Part shown: positions 40,390 through 51,195 of the stretch, piece after piece
Layout: each line of letters opens with the position of its first letter
Position numbering within the stretch: the stretch's first letter is position 1
Assembly: GCA_027604705.1 (NCBI GenBank)
Contig: JADHYV010000002.1
Coordinates: forward strand, 806,001 to 870,000
Direction of reading: 5' to 3'
DNA from: Allomyces arbusculus
Taxonomy: Eukaryota; Blastocladiomycota; Blastocladiomycetes; Blastocladiales; Blastocladiaceae
DNA: 64,000 bases
Made by a program: the position numbers and the translations under genes
Notes under the pieces: model-generated
What the model saw: the letters and a program-made list of their open reading frames with translations, nothing else
The model's database searches: none
What the model was told of the DNA's origin: nothing

Positions 40390-40714
40390 GGTTGCTGTCT
40401 TGATTTTGTTTGCGGCAAGTTGCGAGCTGCTGATCAGCGCCTGAGAGGGAGAGTCCTGAATCGGCACGTCGATGAACGAAGCGCCCACCACATCTCACCA
40501 AAGAGACCACTCAAATGCATCGAAGCAAGCCGCATTTTTTATGATGGAAGAGTACGCGATGGTAATGCACACGAGCAAAGTCGGATCGCCAACGAAAAGG
40601 GTGGAGAAGGAAAAGCCGGCCTGGCCGAGCGTCTTTCCGCTACCCGCGAAACAAAGACTGGCATCACATTTTCGGCGCGGCCAGCGCGTCGCCCGTCCCA
40701 TGACACTTGATCAC
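40390..40714. other. Spacer between two minus-strand genes
   Basis: About 325 bp between the stop of the secreted protein and the start of the TM-anchored protein, both minus strand. It presumably holds the latter's promoter. Nothing else recognised. Confidence 0.4.
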
Positions 40715-42466
40715 TCAATCGGCCTTGGTCGCCGCCGGCCCGTCCTTCGAGTGCGACTTGGTCTTGGTCTTGGTGGGCTTGCCGTGCGGCGCCGTCGTCG
40801 TCGTGGCCGTCGTGGTCGCCGTGGCTCTCGCGGCCGTCGTGGCCGTCGCCGCCGCGCTCGAAGCGCCACCAACGGGCTGTGCCGTCAACACAGAGTCCAT
40901 CATGCACGCGTAGTACTCGGGCGTGAGCGAGAACCCGCACCGGCCTGACACGGCCTGTGCCTCGCACGCCGCGACGCGGAGACACTTTTCGTGCCGCGTC
41001 GCGGGCTCGGCGCACTCGAGCGTGAATGGGTCGGCCATGTTCACGCACCGCAGCGAGTTGCATGCCGGGCGAGCGCACTCGAGTGGGGTCGACGGCGTGG
41101 TGGCCGCAGTGGGCACGGGCGCGCCGCCGGCAGTTTCCGCCGTCGTGAATGTAGCGGTTGCCGTCGCGTCGGTCGTGAATTCATCGGTCGTGACCGAGAA
41201 CGTGGCCGTGGCTGTCGCGTCGTCGGTCGTCGCGATCCACGACCACGTCGCGCTGTCGTTCGCGCTCGACTCAGTCGGCTCGGCGACATTGATGACATTG
41301 GCGACGCTCGTCGGGTCCGCGGCACTTGGGGCAGCTGTCACTTCGGGCTCGTTGGCCACGCCGCCATCGTCCGTTGCCGATGGCGCAGCCTTCGTCGCCT
41401 CGACCGTACCGTCCGGCTCGGCGGGCGGCAAGGCCACGACAAACGGCAGCTCAGTCGGGAGCGCTGTCGGGATCAACGCATTGTCGAGGAACGTCGAGAG
41501 CGCCGCCAAGTCGCCCGGCAGCGGCATATCGCCAAACAGCGCCCCAAACTCGCCGCCAATCACTTGGGCGGAGCCGCTGTCGGTCGCTGGGTCCACCCAG
41601 TCGGTCGGCATCGCGTCGGACGGTGGCACGTCCGTGCTCCAATCGCCCGCGTCTGTCGGGAGCCCAATCGATGCCACGTCCGTGAGCAGCGCCGGGTCGA
41701 GCGTCACGGAAGCGAGGTCATCGACAACTGGCGCGTCGGTCGGGATCAGGTCAAGTAACGTCGCGACTTCGTCGTCCTCGGCGGCGCGCTTGTGCTGTGT
41801 GGGCGTCGGCGTCGACTTGATTGCGCTTGGCGCCTGGAAGGTGAGCCGCGTCGAGGTCGGGGTCGTCGGGCACGCGATGTAGACTGGGTTGGAAAGGGAG
41901 GATCGGGGTCAGAGATCACGGCGGTGCACGCGAGAAGCAAGGGCAGGAGCAACACGTACCCGCGACACACTTGGCGCCGTCCAGCCGGCACACTGTGCCG
42001 TCCATGAACGTGCCGTCCGAGCACGGCCGCGACGGCATGCTGCGGCCAGAAAAGAGCGCCACCGCGTTGCACTGCGCCGAGCTGCACGACGAGATAGGCT
42101 CACACACCCTGTCGCTCGAGGAGGCCGGGCGCGTCAAAGAAGTTGTGGCCGTGGCCGTTGCGCGCCGGAGAGAGCCTAAGATCGCATTGAAGAATGAGTG
42201 TCACGCTCTCCACGGACCAAATCGGCGCGCGATGCCCACATACAGCGGTATCCGTGTGGGCAGGACGTGGGCTGCTTGCCCTGAATCTTGGGGCAGTGCC
42301 GGAGCTTCTCGATCCCTTCCTCGAAGGCAGAGGACGTCGAGGTGGGCTTCGGCCTCGTTGTGGTCGGCGTGTGCGTCGGGACGAGCGTCGAGGACGCCGG
42401 TGCTGCGTCGACGGCAGAGGGCGCAGCGAGGAAGGAGAGGAGGGAGAGGGCGGCAAAGATTTTCAT
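40715..42466 (-). CDS. Secreted Cys- and Thr/Ala-rich protein
   Basis: Unrecognised extracellular protein. A classical signal peptide, MKIFAALSLLSFLAAPSAVDA, is followed by a Thr/Pro-rich O-glycosylation-type segment and then small Cys clusters (CPKIQGKQPTSCPHGYRC; SSSDRVCEPISSCSSAQC; CSDGTFMDGTVCRLDGAKC). A long Ala/Thr/Ser/Asp-rich region without Cys comes next, then a second Cys-rich block (CARPACNSLRCVNMADPFTL, CLRVAACEAQAVSGRCGF) and a basic tail ending SKDGPAATKAD. Introns lie near 42235-42160 and 41955-41880. There is no C-terminal hydrophobic GPI signal, so it is probably released or wall-bound. The spacing of the Cys clusters does not match a CFEM, hydrophobin or chitin-binding domain. 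Transcribed toward the TM-anchored gene and divergent from the 43113 gene. Confidence 0.65.
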
Positions 42467-43112
42467 CGTAAAGAATTGGTAATTTGACGGATGATGTGGA
42501 GTCTAGAACAGGGTCTAGCAATGCGTGCTGGATCGGGCGCGTCGTTGAGCAGCGTCGTGGGCGCTCGCGAAAGGGGAAGAAGAGTGGAGGAGGATGTCGA
42601 GTTGTCTGCGACGTCTAGGTCGTCGGCGTCGGCGGTGAGCGAGGTCGTTGGGAGGATCGGGAGAGAGAGAGGGCGAGGGCACGGCAAGCGCGATCCGGTT
42701 TTATAGCGGCCAGGGCCAATGCAAGGAAGCGCCAAGGACAAGGGGGCCTTGGCGGTGGGGTCCACGCGGTCGACTGCGGTGCTTGGCCAGCGCGGTTGCA
42801 CGTCTGCAATGCGACGTTGGCAATGTGCTCGCGGTGGTGCACACGAGGCAGCAGAGCAGAAGTGGGAGACGCGCAAAGCGACGGAGACATCCTGTCGTGA
42901 CTTTCACGAGTAGCGCTTTGTCTGCCCCTTTGCAAGTTGATCGGGTCTGCTGTCGCTTCGCGATATCCTGCAAGTCCACACGATCCATCCAGCGCATCCA
43001 GCGCATCCAGCAAGTCCACGACGTCGCCAAGCGGGCGCAATTTATCGTGACGACGTCCAGTACAACATTCCCGAGACCGAAATTCTCTGCACCAGTACAC
43101 CACCAACCCTCC
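42467..43112. other. Divergent promoter region
   Basis: About 650 bp between divergent start codons. It contains TATAAAA on the minus strand at 42705-42699, a CCAAT on the plus strand near 42715, and a short (GCATCCAGC)3 array near 42990-43015. Confidence 0.4.
42699..42705 (-). promoter_or_regulatory. TATA box candidate for the secreted-protein gene
   Basis: TATAAAA on the minus strand, about 235 bp upstream of the ATG at 42466, with ATTGG (reverse CCAAT) about 15 bp further upstream. A candidate only. Confidence 0.35.
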
Positions 43113-43538
43113 ATGCCGCCAAGTGCCGCCGCCGCTGCGGCCCCGTTCCGGCACCTGATCGGCCCGCGCGGCGACTGGGCGCTCGGCATCTTTGCCGCGA
43201 CCGCCGGCGTGCTCGTGCACGACGCCGAACGGTACCCGCCCGATCGCCAATTGCCCACGATGATTGGCGCGCACCTGGACCAGCACCACCCAACAATGGC
43301 CGTGGCGTGGCACGCCGCGGGCAACGCCATATCGACGGTGACGGCGACCACGGAGCCGTGGATCCGAACCGCGTGGACGTGGGTCGTGCCGAGCCCGCCC
43401 AAGTTGCGCCCCCTCACCTCGACGGGCGCCGATTCCACGGCCGCAGCCGCTGATCCCGACCGTGAAGCGGCAGCGCAGTGGGAGGCGATGCTGGATGCGT
43501 TGGCCAAGGAGGACGAGAAGAGTGTACATGAAAAGTAA
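43113..43538 (+). CDS. Small unrecognised protein (141 residues)
   Basis: Intronless frame of 141 residues. The ATG at 43113 sits in an ACCCTCCATGCC context. An Ala-rich start is followed by FRHLIGPRGDWALGIFAATA, a modest hydrophobic patch, then His-rich GAHLDQHHPTMAVAWHAAGN, TEPWIRTAWTWVVPSPP, and an acidic amphipathic C-terminal helix (EAAAQWEAMLDALAKEDEKS). No signal peptide of typical form; the size and the N-terminal basic/hydrophobic mix would suit a mitochondrial membrane-associated protein, but that is inference. It is convergent with the Tom5 gene. Confidence 0.5.
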   Translation: MPPSAAAAAAPFRHLIGPRGDWALGIFAATAGVLVHDAERYPPDRQLPTMIGAHLDQHHPTMAVAWHAAGNAISTVTATTEPWIRTAWTWVVPSPPKLRPLTSTGADSTAAAADPDREAAAQWEAMLDALAKEDEKSVHEK

Positions 43539-43784
43539 CATGAATTTGGACGCAGCGGAACGGTTCACAGAACAATTGAATAGACTGATTTTATCGGGGA
43601 AACGAAACACGGCCAACACCCAGCTAGACATGTACAAATTGGATTGGAAGCGCCAAACCAAGCGGCAATCCGTCGTGCCGGACCGCACGAGACCGACCTC
43701 CATTTTTTGCGACCCGACGGCTCAGAGCTCCTTGACGAACTCGATCATCAGGGGAACTATGTGGTAATAAAATGAGCTGGATGC

Positions 43785-43922
43785 TCATTTTTCGATTACT
43801 TGAGGCAAGATGACCGTACCGAAGCGCAGCGCCGCAGCCGACGCGGCAAACCACGAAATGGTCGACAGCACCTTGGCGCGGTTGGCGGCAATCTCCTCGG
43901 GCGAAAGCTTGGGCGCGAACAT
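43785..43922 (-). CDS. TOM5: Tom5-like mitochondrial import receptor subunit
   Basis: A 45-residue protein matching the small TOM-complex subunit Tom5/TOMM5 of the mitochondrial outer membrane. It reads MFAPKLSPEEIAANRAKVLS, then a single hydrophobic helix (TISWFAASAAALRFGTVILP) and the short end QVIEK. The family signature is APKL(D/S)PEE near the start, a charged amphipathic stretch, and a C-terminal tail-anchor with the order -R-x-x-P- near its end; all are seen. Length agrees (about 50 residues in animals and yeast). The ATG at 43922 follows CTGCCCGCC. No intron is needed. It is divergent from meckelin and convergent with the 43113 gene. Short length limits certainty, but the match in motif and topology is good. 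Confidence 0.72.
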   Translation of the reverse strand: MFAPKLSPEEIAANRAKVLSTISWFAASAAALRFGTVILPQVIEK

Positions 43923-44195
43923 GGCGGGCAGATTGCAGTTGGTTGGCGGGTGCAAATCAAAGGCGGTCCAGGCGATTGATGGTTGTCGAGGTGTGGGGTC
44001 GTCTGCAAAAGATCAGGAGCAGATCGCTGGCAAACATGAAGAGGAGGCCTCTGCGTCAATCGCACGTGATAAGCGATCAGCATGTTTTTTGTCGGCTGTG
44101 AGCAGGTCGCCGAGCACGTCGATGGTTTGGCAAGCCAGCTCAACTCGACCAATCCTGCTTGATGCACTTCAATTTCCAAGCCTTCGATTATTGTC

Positions 44196-47100
44196 ATGAC
44201 CAGCAGTGGGCTGCCGGGCGCGTGCGGAGCGCAACAGCTGCATGCGACTCCGTCTTGCAACCCTGTCACCAGTTCGCGTCGTGTGGACCAGCAATATGCA
44301 TTCTGTTCCGCGATCTGTAAGAGGCAATGTAAATACGAAGAATTGTGCTCGAGAGCTCGCCGTGCGCAGCATCCATGGCCAAGACGAAAGGATCGAAATT
44401 CCGCGAACTGGCTTCAAATTGCGCGCGTTCTTTTTGCTGCCGTGGCCTGGATATTCATTTTCACAGTTGCAAAAACGCATGCGACATCTTCTCCACCGTG
44501 CGGTGGCAGCTCAGTGAGCTCGGCGACGCCGTGGGCCTGGAATATCCTCCCGGCGTGTCCATCGTGCCCAAGCGCCTCTTCCTTGACGGTGGAGGGATGC
44601 CAATGCGCTGTCGGCTACACGCCGCAAGGCACCGACTGCGCGGCGTGTGCTACGAACCAGGTCGGACCATTGACGTTGCGTCGTTTGCTTTAATGTCCGC
44701 TGACCACGATGAAACGACTTTAGACGTCCGTCATCTTGTCCGAATCGGACCGCGCCGAACATGTGTGTGTGACATGTCCGTCTGCTGCTGTTTGGAGCGC
44801 CAGTGCGAGGACGTGCCAATGTCCGCGATATCAGTACCTTCGTCTGTACAGCGATTTGCGCAAGTGATCTGTTGCTGGCTCGGTTGGCTTCCAGACTCAC
44901 CCCCCGTCGGTTGGGAAAACGTTGCTAGAAATCACGGCCATTGGACCAAGTGCTCTCTCGGCCGCTTGCGCGCTTTGTCCACCAGGGACGTTTCCGTCGA
45001 CGTCCAGCCAAACCGAATGCGCGTCGTGCCCGGACCCGCACATGACCGCAACGTGGAGCGCGGCTGCATACTCGTGTCAGTGCCCGCCCGGATACGCCAT
45101 GAATGCCGTTCGTACCTGAGTCTCGCACCAAGCGCTGCCGTGCATCTGTCGCTCACTAGTGGTTGGTTTTGACATAGGACGGGACCGCTTGTACCGCAAC
45201 GTCGTTTGTGACCACGGTGCAGACGGCATACTCGTCGTATTCGTCCGTCTCCGTCAACGTACGCCCTCCCTGTGACAATGATCGCCGGTTTTCCGCCGCT
45301 CATCTGCTCACCCACTACTCTCGCTCTAATATAGTTGACCAGCTCCGGCCAAGTTGTACAGCAAACCGTCTCCTCGGCCTACCTGACCGCGCGCTTCATC
45401 CCGGATCTCTACGCATGCACGCAATCCGGATCCCCCGCCGCGTGCCAGCGCATCGCCAACCAGTGCGCGCTCGTCTACGGCGACCCGAAACACCCGGTTT
45501 GCCTCGCGTACGGCGCCTATAAGACGACTGCGATGCCGACTTTGCTCGTGACCCCACTGATCCAGGACCCGAGTGCGACCCCGATCGACGGCGCTGTCGC
45601 GTCTGTGTCCGTGATCGCGTACACGGCCAACGGCACCGTCGCGGAGACGCTCGATTGGGCCACGTGGGTCGCGCGGTTGGGTAAAGTGCCGACGGCGTTT
45701 ACGCTCACAGTCGGCCGCAGCCAGACGGTCGCGTGTGCGGCGGGCGCCGCCGCGTCTGCGTTCCCGGCACACCTGTTCGAACTCGTCGCAACGACCGTGC
45801 ACGGCACGCGTGTCCCCATTTGGGCGCGCGTCGCGGCGGGTCAATACGTGCGGCGGTTCTTTTTATGGGACGTGCTCGTTTTGGACGGTGCCGGGTCGCG
45901 CGCAGCGACGCACGTCACGCTCACCATGAGTATGTCGGCAAGCGGCGGGTACCTGGCGCCCGTCGTCACCGTCACCCACGCCGAATCCCTCACGCTCACC
46001 GCCACGCCACTGACGATCGCGACCGAGTACGCTATGGACACGTCGCGCGTCTGGGCCGGGCTCAATATCACGTTCCCGCTCGTGGTTCTCTCAATCGTGT
46101 TCCTGTGGACCGTGCGACTGTCGTCGCGCACGCGCCGAAACCGCCGCGGGACCCAGTTCGTGCTGAATGCCACGTGGGCCGTCAAATACGTGACGGTGCT
46201 CACGGGCATGGTTGGGCCGTTCTTGTTCTGGTGCGCCATGGCCGCGGCGTGGTATTTTTACGTGTTTGTGACGTACCAGACGACGACCTATGTTTGGTTG
46301 CCGCCAAGGTCGGACTACACCGTGATTGTTTGGATGCTCGCGGTGGCCATGATTGTGCAGGCCGCGTATGTCGCGGGCGCGGTGTGGGAACAGGCGGCGG
46401 CGACGGTGCTGTTGGTCGATTGGGAGTCGGGGCATGGGAAGGGTGGAGGAGTCGCGCCCGCGGCGGGTGGGGTGAGTGCGTGGCGCCGACTGCATGTCGC
46501 GAAAAAATGGAGCGAGGTTTGCGTGTACCGCCGCGTCTGGACGGCGATGACGCTGCTCGTCACGGTCGCTACGGTGCCGGCGCAGGGCGACGTGTTGCTG
46601 CAGACTGCCGAGGACGCACTCGTGTTTGGCGGGCTCGTGATTGCGCAGGTACGATGCGTTTTTCATTCTGCCCAACTCGCTTTTTCCACCGAATCACAAA
46701 TTATTTCCATCAACCAGTACGCGACCATGATCCTCCTCGTCGAACGCTTCTACCACTCGGCGCCGATGAACTTTGTCGACCTGCTCTCGCTCGCCAACGT
46801 CTCGATCCTGACCATGCGGCACGACGAACTCGATGGCTTCTACCTACACGGCAAATCAGTCTTCCCGTACGCCGACACCGACATGGCGACGCTCGTTGCG
46901 CAAATGCACCGCGAGACCTCTGACGCGGTCACGCGTCGCGGATTGCTCGCGCACGACGACGTGGTCTTTGCCGTCTGGTGGGCGCCCGCGTTTCGTGCCG
47001 TCTACGAGTCAATTGTCGCCATGTCGGGCAGCGCGACACCTGGGAACGGTGTCTGGATGGAGCCAAAAGTCGGTGGCGGGGGTGGTGGTGGGGGGAGTGC

Positions 47101-47688
47101 ACGAGCGGGACGCGCGCGGGCCGCGCCGGTGGTCGTGGATTCGAGGGCCCCACCCGAAAAGGCGCAGTGGGAGGCCATGAATGCGCTCGCGACGCGGTTG
47201 CTGGATCAGGTACGGGTTGGGCGCGGGGTTCCTGCGCATGAGGAGCTGGAACAGCTAACTTCATTCGTGTGCTCACTGAAACAGAATTTGAAAGACCAGC
47301 GGTACCAGCTCATTCAGCGCACGGTCGTGGCCAAGTGGCTCGGGCAAATCCCCGACGCCGACACGGCGACAAGCTTGCTCAGTCCCGGTGCGTCGCGTCG
47401 AGCTGCGCGTCTGCCAACCTTGCCCCAAACCGGTCACCTCACCAAATCCGCACCCTTGTAGAATCGGGCCCGGCGTTCCTCGGCATGATGTGGGCCGGGA
47501 TCGAGCTCAACGTGCTCATGCTCGTCCTGCTCGTGTACCTCGTGACGGCATGGGTGTCGAGTGGGCAGCGTGTGGTCGCCGCGCTCGTGGCGATTCTCGT
47601 GGAGACGGCATTGCGCCGTGCGCGCAAGTGGTACGGGATGCACACGGTCGCGCAAACGGCGTACTTGGACTTGCGGTTCATAGGCTGA
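44196..47688 (+). CDS. TMEM67: Meckelin (TMEM67), ciliary transition-zone receptor-like protein
   Basis: Meckelin, a multi-span protein of the MKS module at the ciliary transition zone, part of the gate that controls protein entry to the flagellum. An N-terminal hydrophobic segment, IARVLFAAVAWIFIFTVA, leads into Cys-rich extracellular exons (CPSCPSASSLTVEGCQCAVG, CVTCPSAAVWSASARTCQCP, CALCPPGTF, CSCP-type CASCPDPHMT). A beta-rich ectodomain follows, then TM segments (FPLVVLSIVFLWTV, VLTGMVGPFLFWCAMAAAWY, TVIVWMLAVAMIVQAAYVAG). Diagnostic are NFVDLLSLANVSILTM, DGFYLHGKSVFPYADTDM and the C-terminal LNVLMLVLLVYLVTAW ending YLDLRFIG. Introns with good joins lie near 44670-44732, 44864-44929, 45110-45179, 45260-45333, 46650-46718, 47209-47284 and 47388-47460. 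The start is uncertain: the frame opens at 44196, but residues before about 44390 look non-coding and a first exon may be missing. Confidence 0.9.
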
Positions 47689-47772
47689 TGAATGGCGAAG
47701 CACTGTGGAACCGAATACTTGTGTACATATAACAAGAACATGCAACACGGAACATGCCCAGCGCCCAGGGCT

Positions 47773-48957
47773 TTACTTGGTCTTCTTGGTCTCCTTCTTG
47801 GCGTCCTGCTTGTCGGCGGCCGGGTCGGCCTGCGGGACGCTGCATTGGCAACGACAGCGGTGAGACTCGATCTGTGACCAAAACAAGCGAAACCTCCAAA
47901 CATCCAAAACGCACCCAAACGGCGACGGCGTTGGGAATGGCCGCTTGCGCGACTCGGTCGCCTCCCAGCCGAGGTAGTGGATCTGGAAGAGCGGCGACGT
48001 GACGAGCGTCTTGATGGGCATAAAGATTTGCAGGAACAGCGGCTGCACCATGCCGAAGTAGAGGTGCAGGACCGTGATCAGCGCCAGCGAAATCAAGTGC
48101 TGCTTGACCGACGCGTTTTGCTGGATCAGGTCATAGTCACGCGTCGTCACGGTCTTGGTCTCGGTCGCTCTGGAATGCGGAAATGAGGGGGTTGGTTGCG
48201 CATTCACGGACCGCTTGCGGGGAAGGAAAATGGGGGCATGGGGACACGTACTGTCCTGGCGACGGCGACGGGGTGTAGGTAACAGGCGTCTTCTCTGTTG
48301 GGTGCGGGAAGAATGGAATCAGTTGGACTGGTCGCGCCCCAACGCCGCGACATAGGTGAGCACGCACCGTTCTTGGCGTTGATCTTGGACTTGAGGCCAA
48401 AGAGCAGCAGCAGGACGACGGCCTGCGCAACACCGAACGCGATGCGGAGGTACCTGTTGTTCAAGGATTCATGGTCAGCTTGCGTATCGTGGCCGTGAAC
48501 CAGACATCGACAGCGGCGGTACGGACATGATGCGCTCGGGCGTCTCGTCGAGGCCAAGGCGCTGGGACTACGCGACCGCGAGAAAGGAAAAACATGTCAG
48601 TCCTTGCTCAATACGACAGCGGGATGGCGCCAGGCTTGCAGAATCGCGCAACAGCAACATTCCGACGAGCGGGCAAGCACCAGATACATACGACTTGGAC
48701 CAGGCCCATAACAAAGGCAATGTTGCCAATCTAGCGTCATGTCGCCGGCGTCGACGAGGGTCCAGCAGTGCATCAGCCTCGACTTGAATTCCTGGCGCGG
48801 ACGACGTGCGCTGCCGGCCAGCCAGACGACCCCCGCGCCTCAACACTCGAAAATTTCGATGAGGATGAGGACGCGCGCAGGCATTTTGTCGACGGGTTTC
48901 GTTGGCGGCTGGCAGCGCGAGGTGCGTGGCGTATCATACCGCGCCCATTGCCGACAT
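47773..48957 (-). CDS. SND3: SND3/Pho88-like ER protein-targeting factor
   Basis: Homologue of yeast Pho88/Snd3, an ER membrane protein of the SRP-independent (SND) targeting route. Successive exons give IGNIAFVMGLVQV, SQRLGLDETPERIM joined to YLRIAFGVAQAVVLLLLFGL, then KTVTTRDYDLIQQ, the membrane stretch SLALITVLHLYFGMVQPLFL, MPIKTLVTSPLFQIHYLG, SRKRPFPTPSPFG, and a Lys/Asp-rich tail ending ETKKTK. The TVRDYDL-type, HLYxxxxxPLF, and KRPF elements match Pho88 in order and spacing. The first exon is tentative: MSAMGA at 48957-48940 with donor GTATGA joins in phase to the exon at 48735. Introns elsewhere lie near 48686-48569, 48530-48453, and 47920-47848. Confidence 0.8.
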
Positions 48958-49769
48958 GATGGTGGTCCTTGGAGATGGTCGAGAGCTGAGCACGGGTTTC
49001 GAAGCGCAGTCGGTGCGCGAGCAAGGGACACTGGCAGGCGGCAGAAGCTGCTTGCAGCGGTTATAACGGAGAGAGGGAACACCGGCAGGTCGTGGTCACT
49101 GGTGGTCGCTGGTGGTCGCCGACTCGCCGGGATGGCCGCCGTGATCACTTCCACGTTGGCAACGTGGCAAAGGCGCGACCTGTCTCACAGAGGCGATCCC
49201 TGCCTTTGCTGACCCAGGTCACGTCTCTGGCCTGTCAGGCCTGTTGGGTCGACCTTCTGCCTTGCAATCGAAAAACATCAGTCGCATCGTTTTGATTTGT
49301 TCTTGATTGTAAGTTGCACGGCGAACAAGGGTGAGCGAGCATCCAGGATTGCGATAGCGATGATCCTGGCCGAGAAGTCCATGTTGTTGCGGACGCACGG
49401 GGGGTGCCGCTTGACTATTGACTGTGATGACGGCTTCCCATTGGCACCACCACGCGCGCGGCCGCACAACGGCGTTCATTCCGGTCATCGGCCGGGAGCG
49501 ACAGAATGCAAGCGAACCGCTACGTTGCGAGTGCCGACGACGCAGAGCCAAGGCTTCCGGATTGATGAACAGAACGCGGCCAAGCCAGAGGAACGAAAAG
49601 AGAAAAAAAAACAAGAATCACAACAATGACGAGAGCTAGACGGGGTGGGGAGCAGCGAAAGACACGGTGGGAGGCGCGCGAGAGCAAAATCGGCACGACG
49701 CGACACGACGCGAGGGCATACGCCAACTAAAGCGCAGCCATGGCGGGCGAGCGGGCGAACAGGCGCGAT
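48958..49769. other. Intergenic region
   Basis: About 0.8 kb between the QCR7 stop and the SND3 start, both minus strand. Two overlapping open frames (49614-49219 and 49154-48840, minus) show no recognisable content and are regarded as noise. Confidence 0.4.
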
Positions 49770-50515
49770 TTACTGCTTCACGACCAGGTTGTCGTACTTG
49801 TCCTTCTCCGCAAACTCCTTCTCGACCATCGTGATGAACGGCGACAGGTAGGCAACGTCCTAGAGCATCGCAAGCATCAGTGCATGCTCGGGCAATCACT
49901 CGACAGCGACCAATCGCGTACCTCCGACGGCTTGGTCCACTGCTCCTTGGGCAGCTCGGCGTGGCACAGCGACAGCTGCATCGCGCGCTTGTGGCGGAAG
50001 GTGCGCTCGGCCAGGACCTCAGCGGGCAGACGGCGCAGCGCCTCCTGCACGACGGGGTTCTCCTCCATGATGATGTCGTCGTAGCGGAGACCTACGGAGC
50101 GGGTAGCGGGGTCGTTCGGTTGGTATTTGCACGGTGGTCGGGTTTGGCAGTCGGTTTCGCGACATCAGCATGAACGGGGTCCGAGGGGCAAGGCGAGCGA
50201 TGGTGGCGTGGGCAGGCGGGCGCCAAGGAGCATCGGTGCGATCCGTTCGCCAGGTCGGCGTGCATTCAGGTCAGCGAACGGCCGTCACGGGCTCGAGCGA
50301 TGGAATCGGTGTCCTTCATGCCATCCGACGCCCACGTCCTTGCCCCCCGGCCGTGCACGTCCGCCCGGCGCAAGTGGCAATGCGGACGCACCCAGGCGGC
50401 GGTAGCCGGCGGCGTTGGCCTGCCAGTTGGCGAGCGGCTTGACAATGGCCGACAGCACGCGCGACGACTTGATGGTCTGCGCCAGCGACTCGTAGGTGGC
50501 GAGCGAAAGGTTCAT
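49770..50515 (-). CDS. QCR7: Cytochrome bc1 complex subunit 7 (QCR7)
   Basis: The 14-kDa subunit of mitochondrial complex III, lying on the matrix side next to cytochrome b. The start MNLSLATYESLAQTIKSSRV at 50515 is followed by LANWQANAAGYRRLG, joined across an intron of about 310 nt to LRYDDIIMEENPVVQEALRR, LPAEVLAERTFRHKRAMQLS and LCHAELPKEQWTKPSE, then a last exon DVAYLSPFITMVEKEFAEKD ending NLVVKQ. The GYRRLGLRYDDII, EEN-x-x-x-QEALRRLP and PYL/AYLSPF elements are specific to the family. Total about 124 residues, the usual size. Introns near 50395-50094 and 49921-49862. An upstream in-frame frame opening at 50542 is not needed, since QCR7 lacks a cleaved presequence. Confidence 0.93.
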
Positions 50516-51195
50516 GGTGGCGGCGGCGGGTTTTTGCAGCAAGTGCGGGCGGGCGATGGCGCGGTGCTGGTGCGGGACTCGCGGTCGTCGTCGTCGTCGT
50601 CGTCAAGTCCAGGCCGCTGTCAACGACGTGGTGGTGGTGCACGGCGCGCCATGGCGAGTTTGCTCTGCCGAGGCAAACAACGATCTGATCCCACGTGCCC
50701 AAACGTCGAAAGTGAAATCACCTTGCTCAGGGTTTGCGGACCGATGGAAATGGGCTCAACCTAGGTTTTGCACGGCGGCCTTCACCAAAACCTGACTCCA
50801 GTCTCGGCTCAGTTCTGGATCCTTGATGATTCACTTCTCCCTCCTCGTTTCCATCCGCTTCACCACGAACAGATGCACATCCCCCCACTCATTTCCACGT
50901 TTAGTATTGACTACTTTACAATTGGCGACCGAAGCGGCGCGCGCTGCCGAACAAGCGGTCCAGCAGGCGGCCAGCGCCGTCAACGCCAGTGGATCCCCTC
51001 GACTGGTCGATTACCAACGCGATCGACGACGAGAAATAATGACGCGCCGCGCAAGGACACGATCCGCGTGCCCTGCGCTTCGCGTGCAATCTCGAATCAA
51101 CCAAAATGTACAACAGAATGTGGGCCCGCGACTTAGTGGGCGAGTCCCGCGCGTCATGATGGCAGCAGTGTCGACCCTCATGGCGTCGCGTTGCT
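50516..51195. other. Spacer upstream of QCR7
   Basis: About 0.68 kb that should include the QCR7 promoter. No gene recognised. Confidence 0.4.
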
